From the NCBI RefSeq assembly GCF_037975245.1, contig NC_092561.1, positions 3,269,001 through 3,333,000 on the forward strand: DNA of 64,000 nt, in the 5' to 3' direction. Position numbers and translations under genes: made by a program. The notes beneath the pieces were generated by a model. The model ran no database searches and was not told where the DNA came from. It saw only the letters and a program-made list of their open reading frames with translations. Position 1 is the first letter of the stretch, and each line of letters begins with the position of its first letter. Of this stretch, positions 50,179 through 59,930 are shown one piece after another. This DNA is from Apostichopus japonicus (taxonomy: Eukaryota; Echinodermata; Holothuroidea; Aspidochirotida; Stichopodidae).

Positions 50179-50706
50179 TAGAGATATATACATCGCCAAT
50201 TCGCAAAATGGCCACAGTATATGTTGGGTGCGTTATAATGGATTTTTCTAGGGAGAATGGATCATCTTGTCCTTGCCATTTTTTGACGATTCTACGGCAA
50301 GCCCAACGAAGTATTTCAGGTTTCTTTTCTCTTACCCCTTGGAGGAGGAAAGGTACTGCTAACTGGCAGGCTGATAGTTTCTCCAAAATATCTTGTCTGA
50401 GAAAGTCATCAGAACAATGTAGAAGACTAAAAATGAAATCGCGCATACTGATATTTTCTGGAAGAAGATTCTGAGATAAAACAACCCTGTGGTCTAGTGA
50501 AGTGATTTTCTGCCAGAATGTGTGCATTAAACTGGTGTTAGTACTACAATCTCGTACAATAAGAAACTCTTGCAGAGTAAGTTTGTTATAATGTTTACCA
50601 ACTAAACCGATGCATTCTAGTAAATCTTCGAAGGTTTTTGGTAGGTCGTCTTCCTCTTCATTATTCGAAGATTCTGGTTCACTTGGAAAATCATGGTCGC
50701 TGTCAT
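50179..50706 (-). CDS. Exon 3, 5' part: VLIG N-terminal region
   Basis: After the acceptor ATTACCTATATAG (intron end 50707) the exon continues the GAT codon begun by exon 2. It reads an acidic stretch (DDSDHDF...NNEEEDD) and then the VLIG N-terminal segment: FEDLLECIGLVGKHYNKLTL, LLPENISMRDFIFSLLHCSD, FLRQDILEKLSACQLAVPFL and LRWACRRIVKKW. This matches the conserved region before the G domain in vertebrate VLIG proteins. The frame stops nine bases into the transposon; the host continuation is at 46519. Confidence 0.85.
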
Positions 50707-51766
50707 CTATATAGGTAATTGAAAAGAACGCAAGGTTATGAACCAATAGTTTATATTCAAATCATGCTGGTTTACATAGATATTGGCTAGGCTCAAATCC
50801 AGTTCATTATCACGGATTTAAAGCTGTAAATTTAAGCAGAAGCGAAACCAATGAGAGCGAGAGAGAGAGAGGCGGAGAGAGGGGGGTGGGGGTAGGGTTG
50901 CAACCTGTGTCGAACTTGATTGTTGTAATTAATAAAGGAAAACCGTCTACAGATCTCCTTTTGGGTCACTTGGTAAGGGGTTACCTGCATACACCTTCAC
51001 CCACACGTAGTATTAGGTAGTTGTATTTTTTTCATATCTTTAATATGTAAAATGACACGTGCCTACTCCTCTCTTCTAAACCTTTGCTTTAAAATTGCTT
51101 TCAATTTTCAGGACACGCACGCAAAGTCGTTTAAAAAATATTTGTAAACTTACGAAAATACTAGTGCAATTTCGCAATGTACGCCCTCTTCATGAAATAA
51201 AATTTTCTAAAACGGAAGGAGATATCCCTCCCGTTACAACTTCCCCAGAACGGACGTCAGAAAACCACCTCCACCTATTCCAATTCGTATCAGTCGTAAT
51301 GTCATGACATGACATGTGTATTAGTAAAATCTTTAATTCCCTGACTTTTAAATTGGAACAAACTTTGGCTTTTCCCCTAACACCACAAAGAATAGCTACG
51401 ACCCTGCAGCTTAGTATTTCCAAACCTAAAGTGTCATGTAAACTGATAGTTCTCTTCAAATATTCAGTATTTGCAAAGTTTATTTGTAACGGCGTTTACT
51501 TAACGTTTGTTTTAATTTTGTTTAACGGCGGAGAGTGATATCCAATAATTGAAACGTTTGGGTTTCTTTGAATGTATCGAGTTACACCCCCCACTCCGCA
51601 TTACATTGAACTATTTAACGGGGTTTTATGGATTTCGAAGCGATAGTTTAATACGGTAATGGTTAATTTCTATGAGGAAAATAGCTTATTCTAGTCACTT
51701 TTGAAGTTAGTGATTCGAGGCAATTTGTCCGACCAAAAAATAATGTGCTGAACATGTTTTCGTTAC
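50707..51766 (-). other. Intron 2 of the DED-VLIG gene
   Basis: 1,060 bp with GTAACG donor (51766 downward) and AG at 50707-50708, phase 1. Contains a GA-rich run near 50855-50890. Frames at 51095-51538 overlap on both strands and match nothing known. Confidence 0.75.
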
Positions 51767-52024
51767 CTTTCCCGTATGCAAAATTGCATACAATGTTAGC
51801 TGCATCACGAGTGTGGACCTTCATCAGAGCAGCTTCCAGCCATGACAGATCATTCTCTGTAAATAACCCGTTGTTTCCAATGTTTGCCAACACTTTTGGT
51901 TGTACACCCGTGTCTTCGAACCTAAAATTCTTATCCTCATCTTTTGCTATATCCACTAATTTCTCCAGATCTTCTGTGCTAAGTTCAGCTTCAACTTCAG
52001 TTAACATATTGAAATATCGAGAAC
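51767..52024 (-). CDS. Exon 2: death-effector-like domain
   Basis: 258 nt between TTTACAG and GTAACG. It codes for about 85 residues: SRYFNMLTEVEAELSTEDLE, KLVDIAKDE, LANIGNNGLFTENDLSWLEA and ALMKVHTRDAANIV. The pattern of a first helix F-x-x-L-L-x-x-v-x-x-x-L-s-x-x-d-L-x-x-L, a middle G-L-(l/f)-s-x-x-n-L-x-x-L-x-x-x-L and a final R-x-D-L/A-A-x-x-(I/V) is that of the death effector domain (caspase-8/FADD group). DED modules mediate homotypic assembly. Phase 1 at both ends makes the exon a portable module. Placement before a VLIG GTPase suggests a DED-regulated immune effector; that role is inferred. Confidence 0.75.
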
Positions 52025-52139
52025 CTGTAAACATTATTTAAAAAAAAAAGTTCTATCAATCGCCAAATAGCTCAAAAGAGAGATCCAAATCCCGTTTTTT
52101 AATTTTCAATTTTCATCTTCGATATATATATATATATAT
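52025..52139 (-). other. Intron 1, 3' end with (AT)n
   Basis: Acceptor tract of T-runs ending TTTACAG, and an (AT)n run at 52122-52139 that served as target for the LTR retrotransposon. The matching (AT)n continues after the element at 59302. Confidence 0.75.
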
Positions 52140-53218
52140 TGTTACGATCAACTCGATCAAGGCCAGAATACACCTCCCCTTGGGTTCACAACTCAAATGA
52201 CTAAACAGCACACTGTAAAATTTAACTTTAAATATAACAATAAGTATTTATTTAATTGTGTGTTCAAGGTAGTTAAAATCAAACAAAGATCATTTATCAA
52301 TATCTAAGCAGTTTACACTAAAACAGATTTAATAAGTTATACTATAATTTACTCACTACCTGGTGTGTGCTGCGACGCGAGCGCAGTGACAAAAAGTCCT
52401 GGCGAATATTCCAGCGAAACTTGTAGACGGACGAAGGTCCAATATTGAAGAAATCCAGCTCCCAACTTGATGACTTCCACTTCGGAGGTCGACTACTAAT
52501 GAATGTCCAAGTTGTGCTTGCAGCTTGTTTATCCTTGGATTCCTGTCCTTGGGTAACTCAGAGGCCACAATAATTAGTGCTGACTGGCACAGAACCGAAG
52601 ACGGCTACACAACGATGGGCGACTTCGAAGCCGGTAAACTTGTAGCAAATCCACTAATAAAAAGACAGCTATAACTTTACTGTCAAACTAAGTGAGTATT
52701 TACTCACACTGGAATTGTAGGATTCACTTGAGCGAGAGGTTATTAAACTCCTGGAGCCAAGATGGTTAAAAACTCTCGATCTCAAATTATCAGGTGCTTA
52801 TATAGCCTTTTCACAAGTCCAGAAAGATCTTGAAATGTCCATCCATTCTAGAAGCATCTTACAGTAGCTCCAGCTCAGTTCAACCAATCCAAAAGGTCAC
52901 TTCACCTTTCCAGGAAATCCTCACCTAGTGTTCTAAAAATAGCACAGGGGATGTCCCCTTGGCGGCACTCCAATGTTCTAGCTTGTTCCAATGTGTACTG
53001 TATTGGGATGTTCTACATTGTTCTCAAATGTTCTAACTCTTCTAGAAGCTTCTCAACTTTTCCAAATATTCTGCACACACCAGATATGCACACACACCAG
53101 GCAGTTCTATACTATGATTCTTAGATTAATTTATAATATTCTATGATATTGATTTATACTACAACTAATTGTTGCAAAAATCATACAAATTATTGAGACT
53201 ACTTAGGGGCCTGTAACA
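52140..53218 (-). repeat. 3' LTR of the Gypsy element
   Basis: 1,079 bp, TG...CA type ends. Preceded (in element sense) by a polypurine tract. Frame 52356-52568 here and its copy in the other LTR are not genes. A TATATAAG box and an AATAAA signal are present on the element's sense strand, as in the 5' LTR. Confidence 0.93.
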
Positions 53219-53232
53219 CCCTCCCCCTTAAA
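53219..53232 (-). promoter_or_regulatory. Polypurine tract
   Basis: On the minus strand TTTAAGGGGGAGGG lies directly before the 3' LTR, the standard primer site for plus-strand DNA synthesis in LTR elements. Confidence 0.8.
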
Positions 53233-53388
53233 GAAAGAAAGTTTGATTGAAAAGGAAACTTTCTTAACTTTTAATCTCATATGAACATTTAAGCCTATTT
53301 AAGGCACTCATAACCTTAAAGGTTTACATACAGAATTTATTTACAATGACACCTTTTCTTTTAAAACTCTTTGCTTGTTAATGATAAA

Positions 53389-56253
53389 CTATCCAACTCT
53401 GGACAAGGCATCAGCCATCACATTATCTTTGCCTTTGATATGCCTGATGTCCAGGTTGTATTCCTGCAAGGTCAAACTCCACCTTACTAGTCTCTGATTT
53501 TTGTTTTTCATCCTGTGGATGAAGGTCAGGGGGTTATGATCTGTGAAGACAAGCACTGGGTGCACAGTGGTACCCACATATACATCAAAATGCTCCAATG
53601 CCAAAATGAGAGCAAGGCACTCCTTTTCAATAGTGGAGTAATTTCTTTGGTGCTTGTCAAACTTTTTGGAGAAGTATGAAATAGGGTGATCTATTCCATC
53701 TTCACCAACTTGCATTAGAACTCCACCACACCCTATGTCACTGGCATCTATGGCCAACTTGAATTGTTTCTGAAAGTCTGGTGCTATCAGAACTGGTTCA
53801 CTAATCAGTATGGCTTTGATTTTGTTGAAACCATTTTCGGTTTCCTCTGACCAAACATATTTGACATTCTTTGCCAACAAATTTGTCAATGGACTGGCCA
53901 CATCAGAAAAATTCTGACAGAACCTCCTGTAATATCCAGCCATACCTAGAAATCGCTGAAGCTCTTTCCTAGTCTTTGGTGTGGGGAATTTCTCAATTGC
54001 TTCAACCTTAGTCTTGATAGGCTTGACCTTGCCTTGGCCTACTACATGACCCAAATAAACAATATTGGCTTGACAAAATTCACTTTTAACCAAATTAACT
54101 GTTAGTTTGGCTTGTGACAATTTCTTAAACAAGTGACGGAGTTGCCCTATGTGTTGTTCCCAAGTTTGGCTGTAGACAATCAAATCATCTACATAGGCTT
54201 CACAGCCTTCAGTGTCAGCCACAATACAATTGACCATTCTCTGAAACGTTGCCGGTGCATTTTTCATACCAAACGGCATAACCCGATACTGATAAAGGGC
54301 GTCTGGGGTGCAAAAGGCCGAAATTTCTTTGGCTCGATCAGTGAGGGGGACTTGCCAATACCCCTTCAAAAGGTCAAACTTGCTAACAAATTTTGCATTG
54401 CCAATTTTATCAATGCAATCGTCTATACGCGGAATCGGATACGAATCCGTTTTCGAGCACTGATTGACTTTTCTATAGTCTGTCACAAATCTAAAGGAAC
54501 CATCTGGTTTTGGAACCAGAATACATGGGGAACTCCATTCACTTTTGCTAGGTTCTATTATGTTATTTTTTAACATATACTCAATTTCTTTATTGAGATG
54601 TGCTCTCTTCAGTGGGTTTACTCTGTAGGGGTGCTGTTTGATTGGTTCATGGTCACCCACATCAACGTCATGATCAGCAGCATTAGTCCTACTAGGAACA
54701 TCGGGGAAAATATCTTCCCTCTCGTGAATTAATTGCTTCAATTCACACTGCACATTTTCTGAAAGATGGCCTAATTTTTCGTTCAACTTTGCAAGCACGT
54801 CAGAGTTTTGCAACTTCATAGGGTATTCATGCTGCCTATCATCACTATTGTCACTTTGATCAACTTCCATTTCTGGAGTGTCGTCATGACTACTATCATT
54901 ACTAGGGCCTACAGAGCACACTGGTTTTACACTGCCATCATCATTTCTATCAACATACTCTTTGAGCATGTTTATATGGCACAATTGCCTACTTTTGCGC
55001 CTATCTGGCGTCTTGACAATGTAGTCAACTTCACCCACTTTTGACTCTACTGTATAAGGCCCATGGTATCTTGCCCGCAGTGGGTGTCCAGGTATTGGAA
55101 ACAAGACCAGTACTTTGTCTCCTGGACTAAATACTCTACTTTTGGCATCCTTATCATACCACCTTTTCATTTTGCTTTGGGCCTCTTTTAGATTATCCCT
55201 AGCAATTTCATTTGCTCTATTAAGCCTATACTTGAATTTGGAAACATAATCCAAAAGGTTTGTATCAATTTCATCATTCAGCCATTTTTCCTTCAGAAGC
55301 TTTAAGGGACCTCGAACTGTACGCCCAAATACTAACTCAAAGGGACTGAAACCTAATGTTTCCTGAACTGCTTCTCTTGCAGAAAACAATAATAGGTGAA
55401 CACCGTCATCCCAATCCTTTTCAAAATCGAAACAGTAAGTCCTAATCATATTCTTTAGAGTCTGATGGAATCTCTCTAAAGCTCCTTGGGACTCCGGATG
55501 GTATGCACTAGAGGTGTATTGTTCTATTCCTAACTCATACATGACTTCCTGAAATAAGCCTGACGTGAAATTTGACCCTTGATCTGACTGTATCGACTTT
55601 GGAAGTCCTACAAGAGTGAAAAACTTGGTTAGAGCCTTCACAATTGTCTTAGCCTTAATGTTTCTCAAGGGTATAGCTTCTGGGAACCTGGTAGAGGCAC
55701 ACATGATAGTCAACAGATACTGATTACCTGACTTAGTCTTAGGGAGAGGTCCTACACAATCAACTATAACCCGACTAAATGGTTCATCAAACGCCGGTAT
55801 AGGCTTTAAAGGAGCCGCAGGGACTTTCTGATTAGGCTTGCCCACTACTTGACAAGTGTGACAAGATCTACAATACTCAGAAACATCCTTCCTAAGTGTA
55901 GGCCACCAAAAATGATTCAAGATCCTATCATGTGTCTTTCTAATTCCTAGATGTCCTGCCATGGGACTATCATGGGCAATGCTGATGACCTCCCTGTGAT
56001 ATACTTTGGAAACTACAATCTGATGAATGACTTGCCATTCATCAGTTGCTGGAGCATCAGGTGGTCTCCATTTCCTCATCAGAACACCATTCCGTTTGTA
56101 AAAACAGACAGGAACTTCTTCAGCTTCCTGTAGGGTCAATGCCCTTTGACCGAGGTCCTTAAGTTCAGGGTCATTTTCCTGTTCTATGACTAAATTATTG
56201 TGACTCAAGGGATCAGTATCACTGTCCCCATTAACATGGGCTTGAAGTCTTGG
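53389..56253 (-). CDS. pol: Gypsy pol: integrase, then reverse transcriptase and RNase H
   Basis: Open from just after a stop at 56254 to 53389; there is no ATG near the start, so it is expected as a Gag-Pol fusion in the -1 frame relative to gag. Numbering from the codon at 56208: H2C2 zinc finger (about 79-119), integrase core with D150, D209 and E245 (35 residues between the last two), GPY module (about 383), acidic linker, reverse transcriptase (about 525-720, with FDLLKGYWQVPL and YVDDLIV) and RNase H (D821, E861-863, D890, final D933). All catalytic residues are present. The domain order IN-RT-RH is that of GMR1-like elements. Confidence 0.95.
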   Translation of the reverse strand, partial: PRLQAHVNGDSDTDPLSHNNLVIEQENDPELKDLGQRALTLQEAEEVPVCFYKRNGVLMRKWRPPDAPATDEWQVIHQIVVSKVYHREVISIAHDSPMAGHLGIRKTHDRILNHFWWPTLRKDVSEYCRSCHTCQVVGKPNQKVPAAPLKPIPAFDEPFSRVIVDCVGPLPKTKSGNQYLLTIMCASTRFPEAIPLRNIKAKTIVKALTKFFTLVGLPKSIQSDQGSNFTSGLFQEVMYELGIEQYTSSAYHPESQGALERFHQTLKNMIRTYCFDFEKDWDDGVHLLLFSAREAVQETLGFSPFELVFGRTVRGPLKLLKEKWLNDEIDTNLLDYVSKFKYRLNRANEIARDNLKEAQSKMKRWYDKDAKSRVFSPGDKVLVLFPIPGHPLRARYHGPYTVESKVGEVDYIVKTPDRRKSRQLCHINMLKEYVDRNDDGSVKPVCSVGPSNDSSHDDTPEMEVDQSDNSDDRQHEYPMKLQNSDVLAKLNEKLGHLSENVQCELKQLIHEREDIFPDVPSRTNAADHDVDVGDHEPIKQHPYRVNPLKRAHLNKEIEYMLKNNIIEPSKSEWSSPCILVPKPDGSFRFVTDYRKVNQCSKTDSYPIPRIDDCIDKIGNAKFVSKFDLLKGYWQVPLTDRAKEISAFCTPDALYQYRVMPFGMKNAPATFQRMVNCIVADTEGCEAYVDDLIVYSQTWEQHIGQLRHLFKKLSQAKLTVNLVKSEFCQANIVYLGHVVGQGKVKPIKTKVEAIEKFPTPKTRKELQRFLGMAGYYRRFCQNFSDVASPLTNLLAKNVKYVWSEETENGFNKIKAILISEPVLIAPDFQKQFKLAIDASDIGCGGVLMQVGEDGIDHPISYFSKKFDKHQRNYSTIEKECLALILALEHFDVYVGTTVHPVLVFTDHNPLTFIHRMKNKNQRLVRWSLTLQEYNLDIRHIKGKDNVMADALSRVG

Positions 56254-58091
56254 CTATGTTTTGGAGAGCTTTTCTCTCCTGAAGAGAGAAGATGACCTGG
56301 TTCATCCAACTCTGTCATGAATGTCCCCTCTAAATCTAGATTAGGGACCAAGTCATCCCCTTTATCCTTACTATTTGCTTCAAGCATTGTTTTCTGAGTC
56401 ATACTTCTTGTTACTGCACAAGCTGGAAAGACGACACTACTTTCGTCATCATTACCAGCCTCCGTGCAGGGTTCACGGGTAACAATTGGTTGAGGAAGTA
56501 CTTTTCCACCAGCCAAATCATTACCTAACAACATAGAAACACCTTTGACTGGGAGTTCAGGCCTCACTCCAACTATGACTGTACCTGAGACCAAATCAGA
56601 CTTTAAATTCATCTTGTGAAGAGGGACACTAATAATATCCATACCAATGCCCTGAATCAAGACATTTTCACCTGTTGCACTTACTTCACTAAAGGGCAAT
56701 GACCCTTCCAAAATCATTGACTGTGCACAACAAGTGTCACGCATGATCTTTATAGGCTTTGGATCAACTTTATCACTCTCAAGTGATACAGAACCCTCCA
56801 AAACAAATGGTTCAAAGTCTTCCCTAATTTTCTCAGACTCAAGATCTTTCTGTTTAACAGCCTGAAAACTAACTTGAGATCTCATGGCCACAGCACAACC
56901 TGTGGGTGCAGATTGCTGTTGTAGAGCCAACTGCTTTCCCATTAACTTCCAACACTTGGACTTAGTGTGGCCTGGTTCTTTGCAGTAGTCACAAGTCACT
57001 GACTTCTTAAAACCATCCCATGACTTGGTTGGTTTTTCACTAGAAGGACCTTTACTTCCCTGATTTGAGGGACCTGACTGTTTATTTCCTTCTTTAGTGC
57101 TATTTTGATTTTGGGACAATTTATTTTGGTTAGGCTTATTATAATTATTCTTGTGATACTGACTAAACTTATTATGCCCACCTGTATTATTGGTACTCAA
57201 CTTATGCGTGAGGGCGTAATCATCTGCCGTTATTGCTGCATCTTCTAAATTATTTATGTCGCGCTCATCTAAGTGAGTCCTGATGTCAGCATGGATACAA
57301 CTCTTGAATTGCTCAACCAAAACCAATTGCCTAAGTTGTTTGAATTCATTGTTCACATTTTTAGAGCTAAGCCACCTATCTAACATTTGTTCTTGTACTC
57401 TTGCAAACTCAACATGAGTTTGGTTGGTTTCTTTCTTTGCACTTCGGAACTTTTGCCGGTAAGCTTCGGGCACCAACTCATAGGCCTTAAGAACTGCTTT
57501 CTTAACCACATCATAATTATGACATTGTTCAATTGATAGGGAAGAATAAATTTCTCTAGCTTTCCCAATGAACACTGACTGGAGCAACAATGTCCAAGAT
57601 TCTTTAGGCCATTTCAAACTTTCGGCAATCTTCTCAAAGTGTAAGAAATATTTATCCACTTCAGTTTCTTGAAATTTTGGCACTAACCTTATATTCTTTG
57701 TGGCATCAAATTTGTCTGAGAAGTTTGATGAGCCTTGTTTTTCTAATTTATCTTTTTCCATTTGTACTTTGGCTTCTATTTCTTTCAATTTAATTCGTTC
57801 CTCCATTTCTAATCTGGTCATTTCAATTTCTTTCTGAATCTCTAATTGTTTTAATTTTACTGCAGAATCTGAACTATCCAGAATTTCTACTTTGTTTTCC
57901 AGACATTTCTCATCTAACAAATCGTCTGCAACCAAACGGTCAATGAGTGTATTTTTGATGACTTGTTTACGCATAGCATGCTTTACTTCAATTTCCAAAT
58001 ACACGGCCAATGCCATTAAATCTGGCTTCTTGAGCTCATCAAAAACCTCCCAAGATACATCTTGAACAAAATCTTCTGCAACAAATGCCAT
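56205..58091 (-). CDS. gag: Gypsy gag with protease region
   Basis: Start taken at ATG 58091 (MAFVAEDF), giving 628 residues. In order: SAP-like N-terminal helix pair (about 15-60), charged coiled coil (about 75-122), capsid whose C-terminal half (about 205-295; PEAYRQKFRSAKKE, LVLVEQFKSCIHADI) has the SCAN-domain pattern, N/Q-rich linker, one CX2CX4HX4C zinc knuckle (CDYCKEPGHTKSKC, about 367-380), then a retropepsin-like region with RDTCCAQS where D-T/S-G is usual (Asp at about 452). It is known that vertebrate SCAN domains derive from a Gmr1-like Gypsy capsid, so this match fits the pol order. The stop overlaps the pol frame. Confidence 0.92.
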   Translation of the reverse strand: MAFVAEDFVQDVSWEVFDELKKPDLMALAVYLEIEVKHAMRKQVIKNTLIDRLVADDLLDEKCLENKVEILDSSDSAVKLKQLEIQKEIEMTRLEMEERIKLKEIEAKVQMEKDKLEKQGSSNFSDKFDATKNIRLVPKFQETEVDKYFLHFEKIAESLKWPKESWTLLLQSVFIGKAREIYSSLSIEQCHNYDVVKKAVLKAYELVPEAYRQKFRSAKKETNQTHVEFARVQEQMLDRWLSSKNVNNEFKQLRQLVLVEQFKSCIHADIRTHLDERDINNLEDAAITADDYALTHKLSTNNTGGHNKFSQYHKNNYNKPNQNKLSQNQNSTKEGNKQSGPSNQGSKGPSSEKPTKSWDGFKKSVTCDYCKEPGHTKSKCWKLMGKQLALQQQSAPTGCAVAMRSQVSFQAVKQKDLESEKIREDFEPFVLEGSVSLESDKVDPKPIKIMRDTCCAQSMILEGSLPFSEVSATGENVLIQGIGMDIISVPLHKMNLKSDLVSGTVIVGVRPELPVKGVSMLLGNDLAGGKVLPQPIVTREPCTEAGNDDESSVVFPACAVTRSMTQKTMLEANSKDKGDDLVPNLDLEGTFMTELDEPGHLLSSGEKSSPKHSQDFKPMLMGTVILIP

Positions 58092-58204
58092 AGTGGGCAA
58101 CTAGTTAAATTACAAACAACAATATGCAGCACAAATATCAATGTAAACACACAATCAGATAATGTTGAAAAACAATTAACTTCAATTTTTTACAGTGTAC
58201 CTTC

Positions 58205-58223
58205 CCGGATAGGCCCCCAATTC
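58205..58223 (-). promoter_or_regulatory. Candidate primer binding site
   Basis: Just inside the 5' LTR the minus strand reads GAATTGGGGGCCTATCCGG. A PBS starting at TGGGGGCC is the natural choice (complement of a tRNA CCA end), about five bases from the LTR. The priming tRNA is not identified. Confidence 0.45.
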
Positions 58224-59301
58224 TGTTACGATCAACTCGATCAAGGCCAGAATACACCTCCCCTTGGGTTCACAACTCAAATGACTAAACAGCACACTTA
58301 CAATTTAACTTTAAATATAACAATAAGTATTTATTTAATTGTGTGTTCAAGGTAGTTAAAATCAAACAAAGATCATTTATCAATATCTAAGCAGTTTACA
58401 CTAAAACAGATTTAATAAGTTATACTATAATTTACTCACTACCTGGTGTGTGCTGCGACGCGAGCGCAGTGACAAAAAGTCCTGGCGAATATTCCAGCGA
58501 AACTTGTAGACGGACGAAGGTCCAATATTGAAGAAATCCAGCTCCCAACTTGATGACTTCCACTTCGGAGGTCGACTACTAATGAATGTCCAAGTTGTGC
58601 TTGCAGCTTGTTTATCCTTGGATTCCTGTCCTTGGGTAACTCAGAGGCCACAATAATTAGTGCTGACTGGCACAGAACCGAAGACGGCTACACAACGATG
58701 GGCGACTTCGAAGCCGGTAAACTTGTAGCAAATCCACTAATAAAAAGACAGCTATAACTTTACTGTCAAACTAAGTGAGTATTTACTCACACTGGAATTG
58801 TAGGATTCACTTGAGCGAGAGGTTATTAAACTCCTGGAGCCAAGATGGTTAAAAACTCTCGATCTCAAATTATCAGGTGCTTATATAGCCTTTTCACAAG
58901 TCCAGAAAGATCTTGAAATGTCCATCCATTCTAGAAGCATCTTACAGTAGCTCCAGCTCAGTTCAACCAATCCAAAAGGTCACTTCACCTTTCCAGGAAA
59001 TCTTCACCTAGTGTTCTAAAAATAGCACAGGGGATGTCCCCTTGGCGGCACTCCAATGTTCTAGCTTGTTCCAATGTGTACTGTATTGGGATGTTCTACA
59101 TTGTTCTCAAATGTTCTAACTCTTCTAGAAGCTTCTCAACTTTTCCAAATATTCTGCACACACCAGATATGCACACACACCAGGCAGTTCTATACTATGA
59201 TTCTTAGATTAATTTATAATATTCTATGATATTGATTTATACTACAACTAATTGTTGCAAAAATCATACAAATTATTGAGACTACTTAGGGGCCTGTAAC
59301 A
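58224..59301 (-). repeat. 5' LTR of the Gypsy element
   Basis: 1,078 bp, nearly identical to 52140-53218. On the minus strand TATATAAG at about 58888-58881 is a plausible core promoter and AATAAA at about 58334 a plausible polyadenylation signal, which would define U3, R and U5. Confidence 0.93.
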
Positions 59302-59863
59302 ATATATATATATATATATATATTAATTTGTTAGTATGTTGATCGTAGAGTTGATAATTACTCAATTTTGGCTAGGTCCGGTAACTAAAAGCGACTGGTT
59401 GTGTATGTGTAAAGTATATAATATCAGGGAAATATTCGTGATCAAAAAATTATGTTCTTCATGGTTGATAACTCGAGACTGTTACTTACAAAAGAAATAT
59501 CGTCATTTAACTTGGTTGACTAAAAACATATATCATGAGTAGTGGATTAAGCTATATACATTTTTAAGCAGAAACCAATTTTCATAGAAAGAGATGATTC
59601 ACTGGGTTTAGGAAACATTCTAGTAGTAAAATATCCAATAACGTTAGAAGGCAAAATCGAATACTTTTTAGTGTAGTTAGTAAAGCAAACCGACGTCAAC
59701 AAGCAGAGAGAACAACAAGTGAAAGGAGATTCATGACGTGTGTTGGTACGGGACCTTAATAAGGGAATAAAGAAAAGAAATGAATGCAAATCAGTGGTTG
59801 AAACCTTAGCGGTAAACCACAATGTATTAGGCATACGATTATAAATATGTTTCAATAACATAC
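59302..59863 (-). other. Intron 1, 5' part
   Basis: Begins on the gene strand with the donor GTATGT at 59863 and continues to the (AT)n run at 59302-59321. No other feature. Confidence 0.7.
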
Positions 59864-59930
59864 TGTTCTCTCCGTGAAACGTCTTTCGACGCTTCGCAGG
59901 TTGACTTCCACTCGGTTCTTCTGCATCCAT
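59864..59930 (-). CDS. Exon 1 of the DED-VLIG gene
   Basis: ATG at 59930 opens 22 codons plus one base, MDAEEPSGSQPAKRRKTFHG then EN, ending at a strong donor (ACA then GTATGT). The single leftover base A joins the GT that begins exon 2 to make a serine codon, so phase fits. PAKRRK is a basic cluster of nuclear-localisation type; its role is unproven. The assignment rests on phase, strand, spacing and the good donor. No TATA box is seen upstream. Confidence 0.6.

Larger units (their letters stand above)
52140..59301 (-). mobile_element. GMR1-type Ty3/Gypsy LTR retrotransposon, full length
   Basis: Two LTRs of 1,078-1,079 bp in the same orientation begin TGTTACGATC and end GGCCTGTAACA (plus-strand reading). 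By eye they differ by only two substitutions and one single-base indel. Between them lie gag (58091-56205) and pol (56253-53389), both open. Pol has integrase before reverse transcriptase, the order of the GMR1-like Gypsy lineage of deuterostomes, not the usual Gypsy order. The element sits in an (AT)n run within intron 1, in the same direction as the host gene. Near-identical LTRs and intact frames mean recent insertion. Confidence 0.93.
42143..59930 (-). pseudogene. DED-VLIG very large GTPase gene, disrupted
   Basis: Three coding exons on the minus strand join in phase: exon 1 59930-59864, exon 2 52024-51767, exon 3 50706-42143. Both introns are phase 1 with GT-AG ends. The product would be about 1,745 residues: short basic N-terminus, death-effector-like domain, VLIG N-terminal region, GTPase domain and long C-terminal region ending in an acidic tail. 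In vertebrates VLIG proteins (GVIN1, URGCP) are cytosolic, often interferon-induced GTPases. Two lesions break this copy: a 3.66-kb transposon in exon 3 (46520-50178) and a small deletion with frameshift at about 44945. Apart from these, all segments are open, so loss is recent, or one allele or assembly copy is affected. An LTR element also fills intron 1. Confidence 0.8.

Noticed and set aside
52356-52568. 70-codon frame present twice (also 58439-58651)
   Set aside because: It lies within the two LTRs; duplication reflects LTR identity, and nothing suggests a protein.
53389-56253. Integrase-first order as an assembly rearrangement
   Set aside because: Integrase, RT and RNase H lie in one uninterrupted frame with a natural linker, and this order is known for GMR1-like elements.
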